64,000 nt of DNA from Acidimicrobiia bacterium (lineage in GTDB: Bacteria; Actinomycetota; Acidimicrobiia; Acidimicrobiales; CAIXPF01): assembly GCA_947476745.1 (NCBI GenBank), contig CANJRG010000011.1:62001-126000 (forward strand). Direction: 5' to 3'. Within the stretch, counting starts at the first letter, position 1; each line of letters opens with the position of its first letter. Under the pieces are notes generated by a model, which ran no database searches, was not told the DNA's origin, and saw only the letters and a list, made by a program, of their open reading frames with translations. The translations under genes were made by a program, and so were the position numbers. Positions 7,689-18,852 of the stretch are shown here, one piece after another.

Positions 7689-8510
7689 ATGCCCGAGCTG
7701 CCGGAGGTCGAGACGATCCGACGGCAGCTCGATGCCGTGCTGCCCGGGGCGCGCATCGTGGCGGCCGGTGCGCACCCCTCCGCCAAGTTCGCCACCGCGA
7801 CCACCGCCAAGGGCGCGGCCATCGACGCCGTGCGCCGGCGCGGCAAGTACCTGCTTGTGGACCTCGACGACGGGCGTGAGCTGATCGTCCACCTCGGCAT
7901 GACCGGCGCGTTCTCGATCGCCACGGGTTCCGAGCATGGCGGTCCGGGGCCGTACACCCGTGCCTGGTGGGAGCTCGACGACGGCCGTACCGTGGTGTTC
8001 GACGACACCCGTCGGTTCGGTCGTATCGCGGTGGTCGACGCGGGCGACTACCGGAGCCTGCCAACCCTGCACGACCTCGGTCCCGAACCGTTCGACCCGG
8101 TGTTCACCCCGAAGGTGCTGTGGGAGGCGTTGCGCAGCACCAGGCGAAGGCTGAAGACGCAACTGCTCAGCCAGCGTCCGGTGGCGGGGGTCGGAAACAT
8201 CTACGCCGACGAGGCGTTCTGGTCGGCCCAGGTGCATCCCGCCCGGCGGACCTTGACCTTGCCCCAGGCCGAACGGCTGCATGCCGGCATCGTCGAGGCG
8301 CTGCGCCAGGGCCTCGACGGTGGCGGAACCACCCTGCGGGACTACCGCGGGGTCGACGGCAGCCGTGGCGAGAATCAGTTCCGTCTTGCCTGCTACGGGC
8401 GCCGCGGCCTGCCGTGCCACCGGTGCGAGGCACCGCTCGAGGCAGCCGTTTGGGACGGCCGAACCACGACGTTCTGCCACCGGTGCCAGGGGCCGACGCC
8501 GCGACGCTGA
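7689..8510 (+). CDS. mutM: Formamidopyrimidine-DNA glycosylase (Fpg/MutM)
   Basis: A 273-residue base-excision repair enzyme. The N-terminus MPELPEVETIRRQL carries the catalytic Pro2 and Glu3 after Met removal; KRR-type lysine appears in RRGKYLLVDL near residue 57; the helix-two-turn-helix region contains GVGNIYADEAFW; the C-terminal zinc finger has two CxxC pairs (CHRC and CHRC). All catalytic features look intact. It removes 8-oxoguanine and ring-opened purines and nicks the strand. It starts 24 bases after the phosphatase-like gene and probably shares its transcript. A perfect palindrome just after the stop separates it from the convergent prenyl synthase gene. Confidence 0.95.
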   Translation: MPELPEVETIRRQLDAVLPGARIVAAGAHPSAKFATATTAKGAAIDAVRRRGKYLLVDLDDGRELIVHLGMTGAFSIATGSEHGGPGPYTRAWWELDDGRTVVFDDTRRFGRIAVVDAGDYRSLPTLHDLGPEPFDPVFTPKVLWEALRSTRRRLKTQLLSQRPVAGVGNIYADEAFWSAQVHPARRTLTLPQAERLHAGIVEALRQGLDGGGTTLRDYRGVDGSRGENQFRLACYGRRGLPCHRCEAPLEAAVWDGRTTTFCHRCQGPTPRR

Positions 8511-8521
8511 GCATCCTTCGG

Positions 8522-8541
8522 CCGCTGCCGGCCGGCAGCGG
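8522..8541. terminator. 20-base perfect palindrome between convergent genes
   Basis: CCGCTGCCGG followed directly by its reverse complement, 11 bases after mutM and 10 before the end of the prenyl synthase gene. It can form a strong hairpin on either strand and probably acts as a shared bidirectional terminator. Confidence 0.6.
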
Positions 8542-8551
8542 AATCGGCCGT

Positions 8552-9556
8552 TCAGTTCCTGATGTCGGGCAACGAAGCGAGTAGGTGGTGGGCTGCACCG
8601 CGCAGCCCGTCGGCCCCGGCGCTGTCTGCAAGTGGCTCGATGGCGTCGAGGGCCCGGTCGATGTACTCCTGCGCCGTCACGATCGACCCGGCGATGGAGT
8701 CGTTGGCGATCACCAGCGCCCGGGGCTCCTCCACCTGCTCCTTGGACAGCGGTTTGCCCAGCATCGCCAGCAGGCGGTCGCGGTCGGGACCGGCCAGGCT
8801 GCGGATCACCGGGAGGGTGTACACCCCCTGCATCAGGTCGTTCCCCGACGGCTTGCCCAGTTCCTCCTCGGAGGAGATGACGTCGAGGATGTCGTCGACG
8901 ATCTGGAAGGCCATGCCGTACTCGGTGCCGAACAAGGTGAGGCGGTCGATGTCGACACGGGGAAGGCCTGCCACGAGCCCCCCGATGCGGGTGGCGGCGG
9001 CGAACAGTGCGGCGGTTTTGCCGGTGATCGCGCCGAGATAGCTTTCCTCGGTGCGGGTGACATTGAAAATGTTGCGAAGTTCGCGGACCTGACCCTCGCA
9101 GAGCTTGGCGATGGTGGCGGCGAGCAGCCCGGCCACCTCGGTGCCCAGCCCGGCTGCGATCTCCGAGGCCTTGGCCAGTAGGAAGTCGCCGCCGAGGATC
9201 GCCTTGAGGTTGCCCCAGCGGGCGTTCACCGAGTCGACGGTCCGGCGGGTCTTGGCCTCGTCCATGACATCGTCGTGGTAGAGCGACCCGAGGTGGACGA
9301 GCTCGACGGAAACCCCACCCAGGACGACGTCGTGTGGAGCAGGCCCCCGTTCGGAGGTGCCGACCGAGGCCGCAGCGATGGCGAAGCCGGGTCGCAGCCG
9401 CTTGCCGCCTGCCTTGATCAGGTGGCCAGCGATCTCGGTGAGCAGGTCATCGTCGGTTTCCACCGCCTTACGCAGCTCATCGTCGACACGGGCCAGATCG
9501 GCGGTCATGTCGTTGAGCAGGAGGAGTGGGTTCTGCGCACCCGTGCGGTCGGCCAC
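8552..9556 (-). CDS. Trans-polyprenyl diphosphate synthase
   Basis: A 334-residue class-I isoprenyl diphosphate synthase. Both aspartate-rich metal-binding motifs are present: DDVMD in the first (HLGSLYHDDVMD) and DDILD in the second (FQIVDDILD); GGKRLRP near residue 50 and GKTAALF near 180 bind the pyrophosphates. The residues before the first motif are small-to-large (SLYHDD), consistent with a medium/long-chain product such as the octa- or nonaprenyl side chain of menaquinone, but chain length cannot be fixed by eye. Start GTG 9556 lies 6 bases after TACGTT with no Shine-Dalgarno. It stands alone, divergent from clpC. Confidence 0.9.
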   Translation of the reverse strand: MADRTGAQNPLLLLNDMTADLARVDDELRKAVETDDDLLTEIAGHLIKAGGKRLRPGFAIAAASVGTSERGPAPHDVVLGGVSVELVHLGSLYHDDVMDEAKTRRTVDSVNARWGNLKAILGGDFLLAKASEIAAGLGTEVAGLLAATIAKLCEGQVRELRNIFNVTRTEESYLGAITGKTAALFAAATRIGGLVAGLPRVDIDRLTLFGTEYGMAFQIVDDILDVISSEEELGKPSGNDLMQGVYTLPVIRSLAGPDRDRLLAMLGKPLSKEQVEEPRALVIANDSIAGSIVTAQEYIDRALDAIEPLADSAGADGLRGAAHHLLASLPDIRN

Positions 9557-9562
9557 GGCGCA

Positions 9563-9568
9563 AACGTA
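9563..9568 (-). promoter_or_regulatory. Leaderless -10 box of the polyprenyl synthase gene
   Basis: Reads TACGTT on the reverse strand, 6 bases before GTG 9556. Confidence 0.5.
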
Positions 9569-9678
9569 GTTCGGCCGTGACGGATGTGGAGAACCGGGAT
9601 GAAACCCCGAAGCACCGGCGTTGCAGTCGCCACAACCTTCCGATCGCTTGCCGGTCGTGCGGAAGGGCGATTCACAGA

Positions 9679-9684
9679 TAGACT
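9679..9684 (+). promoter_or_regulatory. Putative -10 box of clpC
   Basis: TAGACT, giving an expected transcript start near 9691 and a leader of about 30 bases that contains the GGAGG at 9711-9715. Confidence 0.45.
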
Positions 9685-9722
9685 CGGCTCACCCCAACCA
9701 CCCCCTCGTGGGAGGCAGGACC

Positions 9723-12245
<2,523 letters not shown>

Positions 12246-12276
12246 CCTGCACCGTTTCCATCTGAAGCGTCAAGAG

Positions 12277-12298
12277 ACCCCGGGCACCATCCCGGGGT
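12277..12298 (+). terminator. Rho-independent terminator of clpC
   Basis: ACCCCGGG and CCCGGGGT pair over 8 bases around a CACCAT loop, followed by a short T run (TTTCT). Confidence 0.8.
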
Positions 12299-12375
12299 TT
12301 CTACGCGTTTCCTGGTGTGCAGTCCTGCCTGCGCCGCATCCTCCGTGCTGCCGCATCGAGCCGGGGTGGGGCGTC

Positions 12376-12381
12376 TAACTT
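12376..12381 (+). promoter_or_regulatory. Leaderless -10 box of the lipoprotein/HAD fusion gene
   Basis: TAACTT lies 6 bases before GTG 12388. Confidence 0.5.
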
Positions 12382-12387
12382 TGGGTT

Positions 12388-14190
12388 GTGCGCCGTGTCG
12401 TGTCCCTCATCGTGACCGTCGCGGCGCTCCTGCTGCTCGCCGGGTGCAAGGCCGAAGCGGTGCTCGAGGTCAAGGTGGAGGAGGACGGCGGCGGGGTCGT
12501 GTACGTGGCGGTGGCCCTCGACCAGGATGCCGCCAGCCGCACGGTGCTCTACGAGACGAGGGCCGGCAATGTGCTGCCCGTCGAGGACCTCGTTGCTGCA
12601 GGCTGGCGGGTGACGGGTCCTACCCAGGAGCAGGACGGCCGGGTCTGGATTCGGGCCGAGAAGTCCTTCTCGCAGGCCAACCAGCTTACGGCGGTGGTGA
12701 ATGAAATCGCCGGGGCCGATGGTCCGTTCCGTGACTTCGTGATCGAGCGAAGCTCCGGGTTCGGCGAGAAGCACTGGCAGTTCTCCGGCACGGTGGACCT
12801 GGCCAAAGGGATGGCCGGGTTCAGCGACGCGGCGGTGAGCGCGGCGTTCGGTGGGGAGCCGCTCGGCCAAACCGCAGCGGCATACACCGAGCAGCTGGGT
12901 TCGCCGCTCGAGCGACTCGTCTCGGTCGCGGTGGTGGTGGACCTGCCGGGTGAACTCGGTGATCACAACGGCACCGCGGGATCGGCCGGGCAAACGGTGG
13001 CGGTCGCCGGTACCCCTTCGACCGTCTCGATCTCGTCGCCGGGCTCGAGGGTGCAAGGAGCCGACCCGATGGTTGATGACGCCCTCGGTGGGGCAGCAAC
13101 GGTGCGGTGGAACCCGTCTTTCGCGGATGCCGGTCTCACCGAGCTCGTCGCGGCCTCGTCGACCAAGCAGCTCCTGCCACGCGTGTGGCGGTGGATCGGC
13201 CTGGCAGCGGGCCTGCTCGGGCTGACGGTGCTGGTCTGGCGGTTCGGTCTGCTGCTCGTCGACCGGTGGCGTGACCGGCGTCGGTTCGATGCCCCGGCGC
13301 CGTTCCGGGCTCCCGGCCGGGTGCCTGCGGACGCCGAGCCGGACGGCGCCGATGCTGTCGAGGTGGGTCCGGGGCCAGCCCCGATCGTCGCAGGCGGCCT
13401 CACCGCTTCGCCGTCGGAGGCCCCGATGATGGTGGCGTCGCAGCCGATCACCCCGACCCCCGCCTCCGTCGTCGCTCCTGCCGTGGCCGCCCCATCGGTC
13501 GAGACCTTGGCCGAACCGGTTCGGCCTCCGGCCCCACCGGGCGCGGCTGTGAGGTCCGACGGTGGGCTCGGGCTCATCGTGATCGAGGCGAACGGCGCTC
13601 TGCTGTCGGGCATCGACCCGTGCGAGGACGTTCTGGTGCCGTTCTGTCGTGCGCACGGTGCGCAACGGTCGGAACGCCAGATCGCGGACCTCTATCGGGC
13701 CCGGGTGCTCGGGAAGCGGAACGCTACGGCGTTCTGGGCCGAGCTGGGTGTGTCGGGCGATTCGCGGTTGCTCGACGATGCCTACGCCGGGCGTTTCGAG
13801 CTCTCGGCCCACGTCGTGAGCTTCCTGGAAAAGGCACGACGACGCGGGGTGTTCGTGGCGGTGGTGGGTGACGGTGCGCCCGAGTGGAACCTGATGCTCC
13901 GCCAGCGCTTCGCCCTCGACGGGTTGATCGGCGCGTGGATCTCGAGCGCGGAGCTCGGCGTACGCGTCCCTCATCCGGACTTCTTCGAGGCGCTGCGGCG
14001 GATCAGCGCCGTTTCTCCGGAGCGGGCCACGGTGATCGCCGCCAACCGTCCGTTGCTCGACACCGCTGAACGCCTCGGCTTCCGGACCGTGCAGTACAAC
14101 CCCGGGCACGACGATCCGCACAGCGACCACGCGGTCCTGCGGAGCTTCGCCGACGGCGCTCGCTCGGACCCCTCTGCGCCGAAGGGCTGA
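12388..14190 (+). CDS. LppM-like lipoprotein domain, membrane anchor and degenerate HAD-like domain
   Basis: A 600-residue protein with three parts. Residues 1-20 form a lipoprotein signal with lipobox LAGC (Cys20). Residues 21 to about 255 look like the extracellular LppM/DUF3153 domain (VEEDGGGVVYVAVALD, later AGFSDAAVSAAFGG). A transmembrane helix follows at about 268-290, then a Pro/Ala-rich linker. The last 215 residues, predicted cytoplasmic, follow HAD hydrolase order, but each motif is altered: motif I is EANG instead of DxDG, motif II is VGDG, the motif-III Lys is gone in GVRVPHPDFF, and motif IV has AAN in place of the acidic pair. It may be a sensor linking envelope and cytoplasm; that is inference. 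GTG 12388 follows TAACTT by 6 bases. Confidence 0.65.
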   Translation: MRRVVSLIVTVAALLLLAGCKAEAVLEVKVEEDGGGVVYVAVALDQDAASRTVLYETRAGNVLPVEDLVAAGWRVTGPTQEQDGRVWIRAEKSFSQANQLTAVVNEIAGADGPFRDFVIERSSGFGEKHWQFSGTVDLAKGMAGFSDAAVSAAFGGEPLGQTAAAYTEQLGSPLERLVSVAVVVDLPGELGDHNGTAGSAGQTVAVAGTPSTVSISSPGSRVQGADPMVDDALGGAATVRWNPSFADAGLTELVAASSTKQLLPRVWRWIGLAAGLLGLTVLVWRFGLLLVDRWRDRRRFDAPAPFRAPGRVPADAEPDGADAVEVGPGPAPIVAGGLTASPSEAPMMVASQPITPTPASVVAPAVAAPSVETLAEPVRPPAPPGAAVRSDGGLGLIVIEANGALLSGIDPCEDVLVPFCRAHGAQRSERQIADLYRARVLGKRNATAFWAELGVSGDSRLLDDAYAGRFELSAHVVSFLEKARRRGVFVAVVGDGAPEWNLMLRQRFALDGLIGAWISSAELGVRVPHPDFFEALRRISAVSPERATVIAANRPLLDTAERLGFRTVQYNPGHDDPHSDHAVLRSFADGARSDPSAPKG

Positions 14191-14278
14191 TAGCCGGCGC
14201 CGGCGTTCGCCGGGGGTCGGCGACGGGCCCCTCTGTGTTGGTGAGCGGCGAGATGCCTTCACTGTCACAGGTCCTGCG

Positions 14279-14284
14279 TACGGT
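14279..14284 (+). promoter_or_regulatory. Leaderless -10 box of radA
   Basis: TACGGT lies 8 bases before ATG 14293. Confidence 0.45.
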
Positions 14285-14292
14285 GTGTCGCG

Positions 14293-15705
14293 ATGGCAAC
14301 GAGACGGAGCGACGGCTACCGCTGCAGCGAGTGCGATGCCATGGCATCGAAGTGGGTGGGACGTTGTGACGGCTGCGGTGCGTGGGGAACGGTGCAACCG
14401 TTGGTGCCCGCACCCCCATCCGTCCAGCGGCCGACCGGCCCCGCCGTTCCCATCGCCGAGGTGCCGGAGGCCAGCCGACCGCCTCGGTCGACCGGGTCGC
14501 GGGAGGTCGACCGGGTCATCAACGGCGGGTTCGTCGCCGGGTCCCTGACTCTGCTCGCCGGTGAGCCGGGCGTGGGCAAGTCGACCCTGGCCCTGCAGTT
14601 GGCGGCGCAGGCCGCGCAGCGGGGCCAGCGCGCCCTGTACCTCAGCGCGGAGGAGTCGCCGGCGCAGGTGCAGCAACGGGCCAAGCGGCTGGGCGCGCTG
14701 TGTCCCGATCTCTGGCTCGCCGGTGCCAACGATGTCGACACGATCGTGGCAGAGATCGCACGGCTCGAACCGGGCTTCGTCATCGTCGACTCGATCCAGA
14801 CGGTGGTGGCGTCCGAGGTCGCCGCCACCGCCGGTTCGGTGACCCAGGTACGGGCGTCGGCGCTGCGTCTCGCCGACGCGGCACGGGCCCACGACTGCGC
14901 CATTCTGCTCATCGGCCACGTCACCAAGGACGGCTCGTTGGCGGGCCCTCGCCAACTGGAACACCTCGTCGACACCGTCTTGAACTTCGAGGGCGACCGC
15001 CATCACGCCCTACGGCTGCTGCGGGCCGTGAAACACCGGTTCGGGCCCACCTCCGAGCTTGGCCTGTTCGAGATGGTCCAGGGCGGGTTGGTCGATGTCG
15101 AGGACGCCAGCGGCTTGCTCCTCGCCGACCGGCGGCCCGGTGCAGCGGGTTCAGTGGTGTTCCCGATGGTGGACGGCCAGCGTCCGTTGCTGGTGGAACT
15201 GCAGAGCCTGGTGGTCAGCGGGTCCGGTTCGGCTGGTGCCCGCCGATCGGTGGAGGGTGTAGACGGAGGGCGGCTCGCCCTGCTGCTAGCGGTGCTGGGT
15301 CGGGTGCTCGAGCTCCCGGTGCTCTCGGCCGAGGTGTATTGCCTCGCGGCCGGAGGGGTGACCGTGCACGATCCGGGTGCCGACCTGGCGTTGGCCTGTG
15401 CCGTGGTGTCGTCGTTGACCGGTAAGGCGGTTCCGTCGGACACGGTGATCTGCGGTGAGGTCGGGCTCGGAGGTGAGGTCCGCACCGTGCGCCATGCCGA
15501 GCGCCGCCTCGCCGAGGCGGTTCGCGCCGGCTTCCGGCGGGCGGTCGTCCCGGCGACATCGCCGGACATCGCCGGGCTGTCCCTCACTCGGGTGGGCACG
15601 GTCGGCGAGGCGCTGTTGGCGATCGGTATGGGTGGCCCCAGACCGATGCGGCCCCCTGCGTTGGGCGAGGCCGTGACCGACCGACGGCAGACTGCCGCCG
15701 GATGA
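14293..15705 (+). CDS. radA: DNA repair protein RadA
   Basis: A 470-residue RadA/Sms. The N-terminal zinc finger has C11-x2-C14 and C25-x2-C28; the RecA-like ATPase core has Walker A GEPGVGKST, Walker B FVIVDSIQTV; the RadA signature normally written KNRFG reads KHRFG here; the C-terminal third is the Lon-protease-like domain (GVTVHDPGADLALACAVVSS). RadA is a DnaB-like helicase that drives branch migration in recombinational repair. It lies upstream of disA in the same direction, a conserved actinobacterial and firmicute pairing, with a 113-base gap that contains disA's own promoter. Confidence 0.95.
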   Translation: MATRRSDGYRCSECDAMASKWVGRCDGCGAWGTVQPLVPAPPSVQRPTGPAVPIAEVPEASRPPRSTGSREVDRVINGGFVAGSLTLLAGEPGVGKSTLALQLAAQAAQRGQRALYLSAEESPAQVQQRAKRLGALCPDLWLAGANDVDTIVAEIARLEPGFVIVDSIQTVVASEVAATAGSVTQVRASALRLADAARAHDCAILLIGHVTKDGSLAGPRQLEHLVDTVLNFEGDRHHALRLLRAVKHRFGPTSELGLFEMVQGGLVDVEDASGLLLADRRPGAAGSVVFPMVDGQRPLLVELQSLVVSGSGSAGARRSVEGVDGGRLALLLAVLGRVLELPVLSAEVYCLAAGGVTVHDPGADLALACAVVSSLTGKAVPSDTVICGEVGLGGEVRTVRHAERRLAEAVRAGFRRAVVPATSPDIAGLSLTRVGTVGEALLAIGMGGPRPMRPPALGEAVTDRRQTAAG

Positions 15706-15806
15706 CCGGCGGTGCCTCCTGCGGCCGACCGGCTGTTCCGTCCCTAGCCGACCGCGCCACCCCGGTGCCGGTCGAACGGCCCCAATACCGGCACCGGAAC
15801 GATCAG

Positions 15807-15812
15807 TAGACT
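15807..15812 (+). promoter_or_regulatory. Leaderless -10 box of disA
   Basis: TAGACT lies 6 bases before GTG 15819. Confidence 0.5.
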
Positions 15813-15818
15813 GAGGCG

Positions 15819-16892
15819 GTGCCGACGACTCCGAATGCCTCGATGCTCGCCGCACTGGCTGCGGTCGCGCCGGGAACGGCGCTGCGGGACGGCCTCGATC
15901 GCATCAGCCAGTCCGGCAAGGGCGCGTTGATCGTGGTGGGCGACGGGCCGGATGTGCTCGAGATCTGCTCTGGCGGGTTCCTGCTCGACGCCGGGTTCAG
16001 CCCCCAGCGGCTGCACGAAGTGGCCAAGATGGACGGCGCCATCATCTTGGCGGCCGACGGCAGTCGGATCGCCCGTGCCAACGTCCACTTGGTGCCCGAC
16101 CCGTCGGTACCGACGTCGGAGACCGGCACCCGTCACCGCACGGCGGAACGGGTCGCCCGGTCGCTCGGCGTGCCGGTCATCTCGGTTTCGGAGTCCCGTG
16201 ACGCCATCACCGTGTACGTAGGCTTGCACCAACGGCCCCTCGTGCCGACGCCGCCGTTGCTGGCCAAGGCGAACCAGGGGCTGCAGACGCTCGAGCAGTA
16301 CCGCAGCCGTCTGGTTGCCACCATCGCCGCGCTCTCGGCACTCGAGGTCGAGGACCTCGTCACCCAGCGCGACGTGCTCAACGTCCTGCAGCGGTCCGAG
16401 ACCGTCCGGCGCATCGCCGAGGAGATCGAGGCGGTTATCGTCGAGCTGGGCGCCGACGGCCGCCTGGTGCATCTGCAGCTCGCCGAGCTCACCGGCGGCA
16501 TCCAGGACGACCGCGCCCTGGTCCTGCGGGACTATGTGTCGGAGCACAGCGGCTGGAGCGCCGAGCTGTCCGTGGAGGCGCTCGACCAGCTCGACGCCGA
16601 TTCGCTGCTCGACCTGCGCCTGGTGGCCAAGGCCATCCACGTCGGCGTCGAGGGCTACGACCCCGAAGCCAGCATCTCGCCTCGGGGATACCGTCTGCTG
16701 TCGAAGGTCCCGCGTCTCGGGGCGGACATGATCGAGCGCATCGTCGAGCACTTCGGCAACCTGCAGAAGATCATGCGGGTCACCCCGTCCGAGCTCGCCG
16801 ACGTGACGGGAATCGGTGAGAGCCGCGCCCGGGGCATCAAGGAGAACCTTGCCCGGCTCGCCGAGTCCTCGATCCTCGATCGCTACACCTGA
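15819..16892 (+). CDS. disA: DNA integrity scanning protein DisA, diadenylate cyclase
   Basis: A 357-residue DisA. The DAC cyclase domain fills about residues 15-145 with the catalytic DGA at 72-74 (KMDGAII) and RHR at 105-107 (GTRHRT). A central helical segment is followed by C-terminal helix-hairpin-helix motifs that bind branched DNA (SELADVTGIGESRARGIKENL). It converts two ATP to c-di-AMP and in known cases stops doing so at recombination intermediates. Active-site residues appear intact. GTG 15819 follows TAGACT by 6 bases. No c-di-AMP phosphodiesterase or ydaO-type riboswitch was seen in the window. Confidence 0.95.
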   Translation: MPTTPNASMLAALAAVAPGTALRDGLDRISQSGKGALIVVGDGPDVLEICSGGFLLDAGFSPQRLHEVAKMDGAIILAADGSRIARANVHLVPDPSVPTSETGTRHRTAERVARSLGVPVISVSESRDAITVYVGLHQRPLVPTPPLLAKANQGLQTLEQYRSRLVATIAALSALEVEDLVTQRDVLNVLQRSETVRRIAEEIEAVIVELGADGRLVHLQLAELTGGIQDDRALVLRDYVSEHSGWSAELSVEALDQLDADSLLDLRLVAKAIHVGVEGYDPEASISPRGYRLLSKVPRLGADMIERIVEHFGNLQKIMRVTPSELADVTGIGESRARGIKENLARLAESSILDRYT

Positions 16893-16940
16893 GTGGTCGC
16901 CGACCGACCGTTGCCGCAGGGTTCGGTGATGCTTACCTGG

Positions 16941-17606
16941 TCAGCGGGCGCGGCGGGACAGCTGTTCGCGGTCGGTGATCAGGTATTTGCGGTCGCCCTG
17001 CTCGATCCAGCCCAGACGGATGAAGCTGGCGATCGCCTTGTTCACCCGCTCCCGGGAGGCGCCGACCATGCCGGCGAGCTCCTCCTGGGTGACCGGCAGG
17101 ACGAACTCGTCGGCGTCGCCGGCCATCTCCAGCAGCCGCTTGGCCGTCCGGCCGGTGACGTCGAGGAACACCGAGTCCGCCAGTGCCTCATCCGCGACAC
17201 GCAAACGTCTGGCCAGCAGATCCACGACCTCCCACAGCAGCTCGGGGTGCTCGTTGTACAACGTGCGGATCGGGCCGTACGGAAGAGCGACGACCTCGGC
17301 GGTGGTCAACGCCCGGGCCTCGGCCGAGCGCCCCATCCCGTCGAACAGCGGCATCTCGCCGAAGAGATCTCCGTACTCCATCAGGGCGATCATCGACTCG
17401 CGCCCGTCTGCGGACTTGTTGGCGATGGCGATGCGCCCGGTGGACACCACGAACAGTTCGTCGGCCTCAGCGCCCTCGGTGAACAGCACGTCGCCACGGT
17501 GAATGCGGCGTTGGGTGGACTGGCGGAACAACTGTTCCAACAGGTCGGGATCGAGGTCCCGGAACAGCTCGGTGTTGCGCAGCAGTCCACTGTCAGCTGG
17601 TGCCAC
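16941..17606 (-). CDS. Crp/Fnr-family transcription regulator
   Basis: A 221-residue regulator. The N-terminal cyclic-nucleotide-binding beta-roll includes RRIHRGDVLFTEG and GDLFGEMPLFDG with the Arg in the phosphate-binding cassette region (MGRSAEARAL); a long dimerisation helix follows; the C-terminal winged helix has LPVTQEELAGMVGASRERVNKAIASF at about 168-193. This resembles actinobacterial Crp (for example Rv3676). GTG 17606 has GGAGG at 7 bases. It lies between disA and ispD, convergent with disA; the sequence does not show which ligand it binds or what it controls. Confidence 0.9.
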   Translation of the reverse strand: MAPADSGLLRNTELFRDLDPDLLEQLFRQSTQRRIHRGDVLFTEGAEADELFVVSTGRIAIANKSADGRESMIALMEYGDLFGEMPLFDGMGRSAEARALTTAEVVALPYGPIRTLYNEHPELLWEVVDLLARRLRVADEALADSVFLDVTGRTAKRLLEMAGDADEFVLPVTQEELAGMVGASRERVNKAIASFIRLGWIEQGDRKYLITDREQLSRRAR

Positions 17607-17698
17607 TCGATGCCTCCCGCACGGTTCCGGACGTCCGCAGCGGACTGGCCGAATGCTCCCCGATGTCTGCCTGCAAAGCTAGTGCCGGGGAGGTGGCC

Positions 17699-18343
17699 GT
17701 GAAGGTATGGGCGATCGTGGTGGCGGCGGGGAGCGGCCGTCGTTTCGGTGGGGCGAAGCAGTACGCGCCGTTGGCCGGCCACCGGGTGCTGGACTGGTCC
17801 CTGGCGGCGTCGCGGACCCATGCTGATGGTGTGGTGCTGGTCGTCCATCCCGACCTGGTGGACGGTGCCGAACCGGCAGCTGACCTGGTGGTCGCCGGTG
17901 GCGACACCCGGTCGGCCTCGGTCCGCGCCGGGCTGGCGGTGGTGCCCGACGATGCCACCGTGGTGGTGGTGCACGACGCGGCCCGGCCGCTGGCCGGGCC
18001 CGGGCTGTTCACGGCGGTGATAGCGGCGGTGCGCCTCGGCGCGAGGGCTGCGCTGCCCGGGCTGGCCGTGGCCGACACCATCCGGCACCGCGACGGCGGC
18101 GTGGTAGACCGCGACGCCCTCGTCCGGGTGCAGACGCCGCAGGCCTTCGACGCAGCGACCCTCCGCCTGGCCCATGCCTCCGGCGCCGAGGCCACCGACG
18201 ATGCCACCCTGGTGGAGCTCGCCGGTCATGTCGTGGTCGTGGTCGATGGCGACCCGGCGAACCTGAAGATCACCGACGCCGACGATCTTGCCGTGGCCGA
18301 AGTGCTCTTTGCTCGACGGCACCCGCTCGGGAGGACCTCATGA
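17699..18343 (+). CDS. ispD: 2-C-methyl-D-erythritol 4-phosphate cytidylyltransferase IspD
   Basis: A 214-residue enzyme of the MEP isoprenoid pathway that activates MEP with CTP. The CTP-binding signature AAGSGRRFGGAKQY is at the N-terminus, followed by VHDAARPL and the VQTPQAF motif. GTG 17699 is preceded at 5 bases by GGGGAGG; an in-frame upstream region from 17600 lacks a site and overlaps the divergent regulator gene. The stop overlaps the ispF start by 4 bases (ATGA), indicating translational coupling. In many actinobacteria carD precedes ispD; here it does not. Confidence 0.93.
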   Translation: MKVWAIVVAAGSGRRFGGAKQYAPLAGHRVLDWSLAASRTHADGVVLVVHPDLVDGAEPAADLVVAGGDTRSASVRAGLAVVPDDATVVVVHDAARPLAGPGLFTAVIAAVRLGARAALPGLAVADTIRHRDGGVVDRDALVRVQTPQAFDAATLRLAHASGAEATDDATLVELAGHVVVVVDGDPANLKITDADDLAVAEVLFARRHPLGRTS

Positions 18344-18852
18344 ACATCCGGGTCGGCCAAGGGTTCGACGTGCACCGCTTCAGCGATGACCCTGGCCGAC
18401 GGCTGGTGTTGGGCGGGGTGCTGTTCGAGGGGGAGCCGGGCCTCGAAGGTCACAGCGACGCCGATGCCATCGCCCACGCCGTGACCGATGCACTGCTCGG
18501 CGCCGCCGGGCTGGACGACATCGGCCAGCTGTTCCCTGACACCGATCCGGCGCTGGCCGGGGCGGATTCCCTGCGGCTGCTCGAGGAGGCGGTGCGGCAG
18601 GTGCATCGGGCCGGCTGGCGGACCGGGAACGTCGATTGCACGGTGGTGCTCGAGGCCCCGAAGCTGGCCCCTCGCAAGGCCGAGATCCAGCGGGTCCTCT
18701 CCGAGGTGGTGGGCGCCCCGGTGACCGTCAAGGGGAAGCGGGCGGAACGGCTCGGCGCGATCGGGCGACGCGAGGGCATAGCCTGCTTCGCCGTGGCGAT
18801 CCTCTTTGCAGTACCCGACCCCTCGGAGCCGCTCGGCTCCGAACACCTGTGA
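18340..18852 (+). CDS. ispF: 2-C-methyl-D-erythritol 2,4-cyclodiphosphate synthase IspF
   Basis: A 170-residue trimeric zinc enzyme that follows IspD (via IspE) in the MEP pathway. GFDVHRF carries the metal-binding Asp and His, HSDADAIAHAVTDALLG carries the third metal His region, and FPDTDP and GRREGIA are conserved. The usual KATT(T)E stretch near the C-terminus reads VKGKRAERLG, a variant. It overlaps ispD by 4 bases and rlmB by 4 bases, so the three genes are translationally coupled. Confidence 0.95.
   Translation: MNIRVGQGFDVHRFSDDPGRRLVLGGVLFEGEPGLEGHSDADAIAHAVTDALLGAAGLDDIGQLFPDTDPALAGADSLRLLEEAVRQVHRAGWRTGNVDCTVVLEAPKLAPRKAEIQRVLSEVVGAPVTVKGKRAERLGAIGRREGIACFAVAILFAVPDPSEPLGSEHL

Noticed and set aside
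12301-15006. A very long open frame on the reverse strand opposite the lipoprotein/HAD gene and radA
   Set aside because: Its translation is Arg/Gly/His/Pro-rich without domain signals and mirrors strongly recognised genes on the other strand; in GC-rich DNA such antisense frames are expected.
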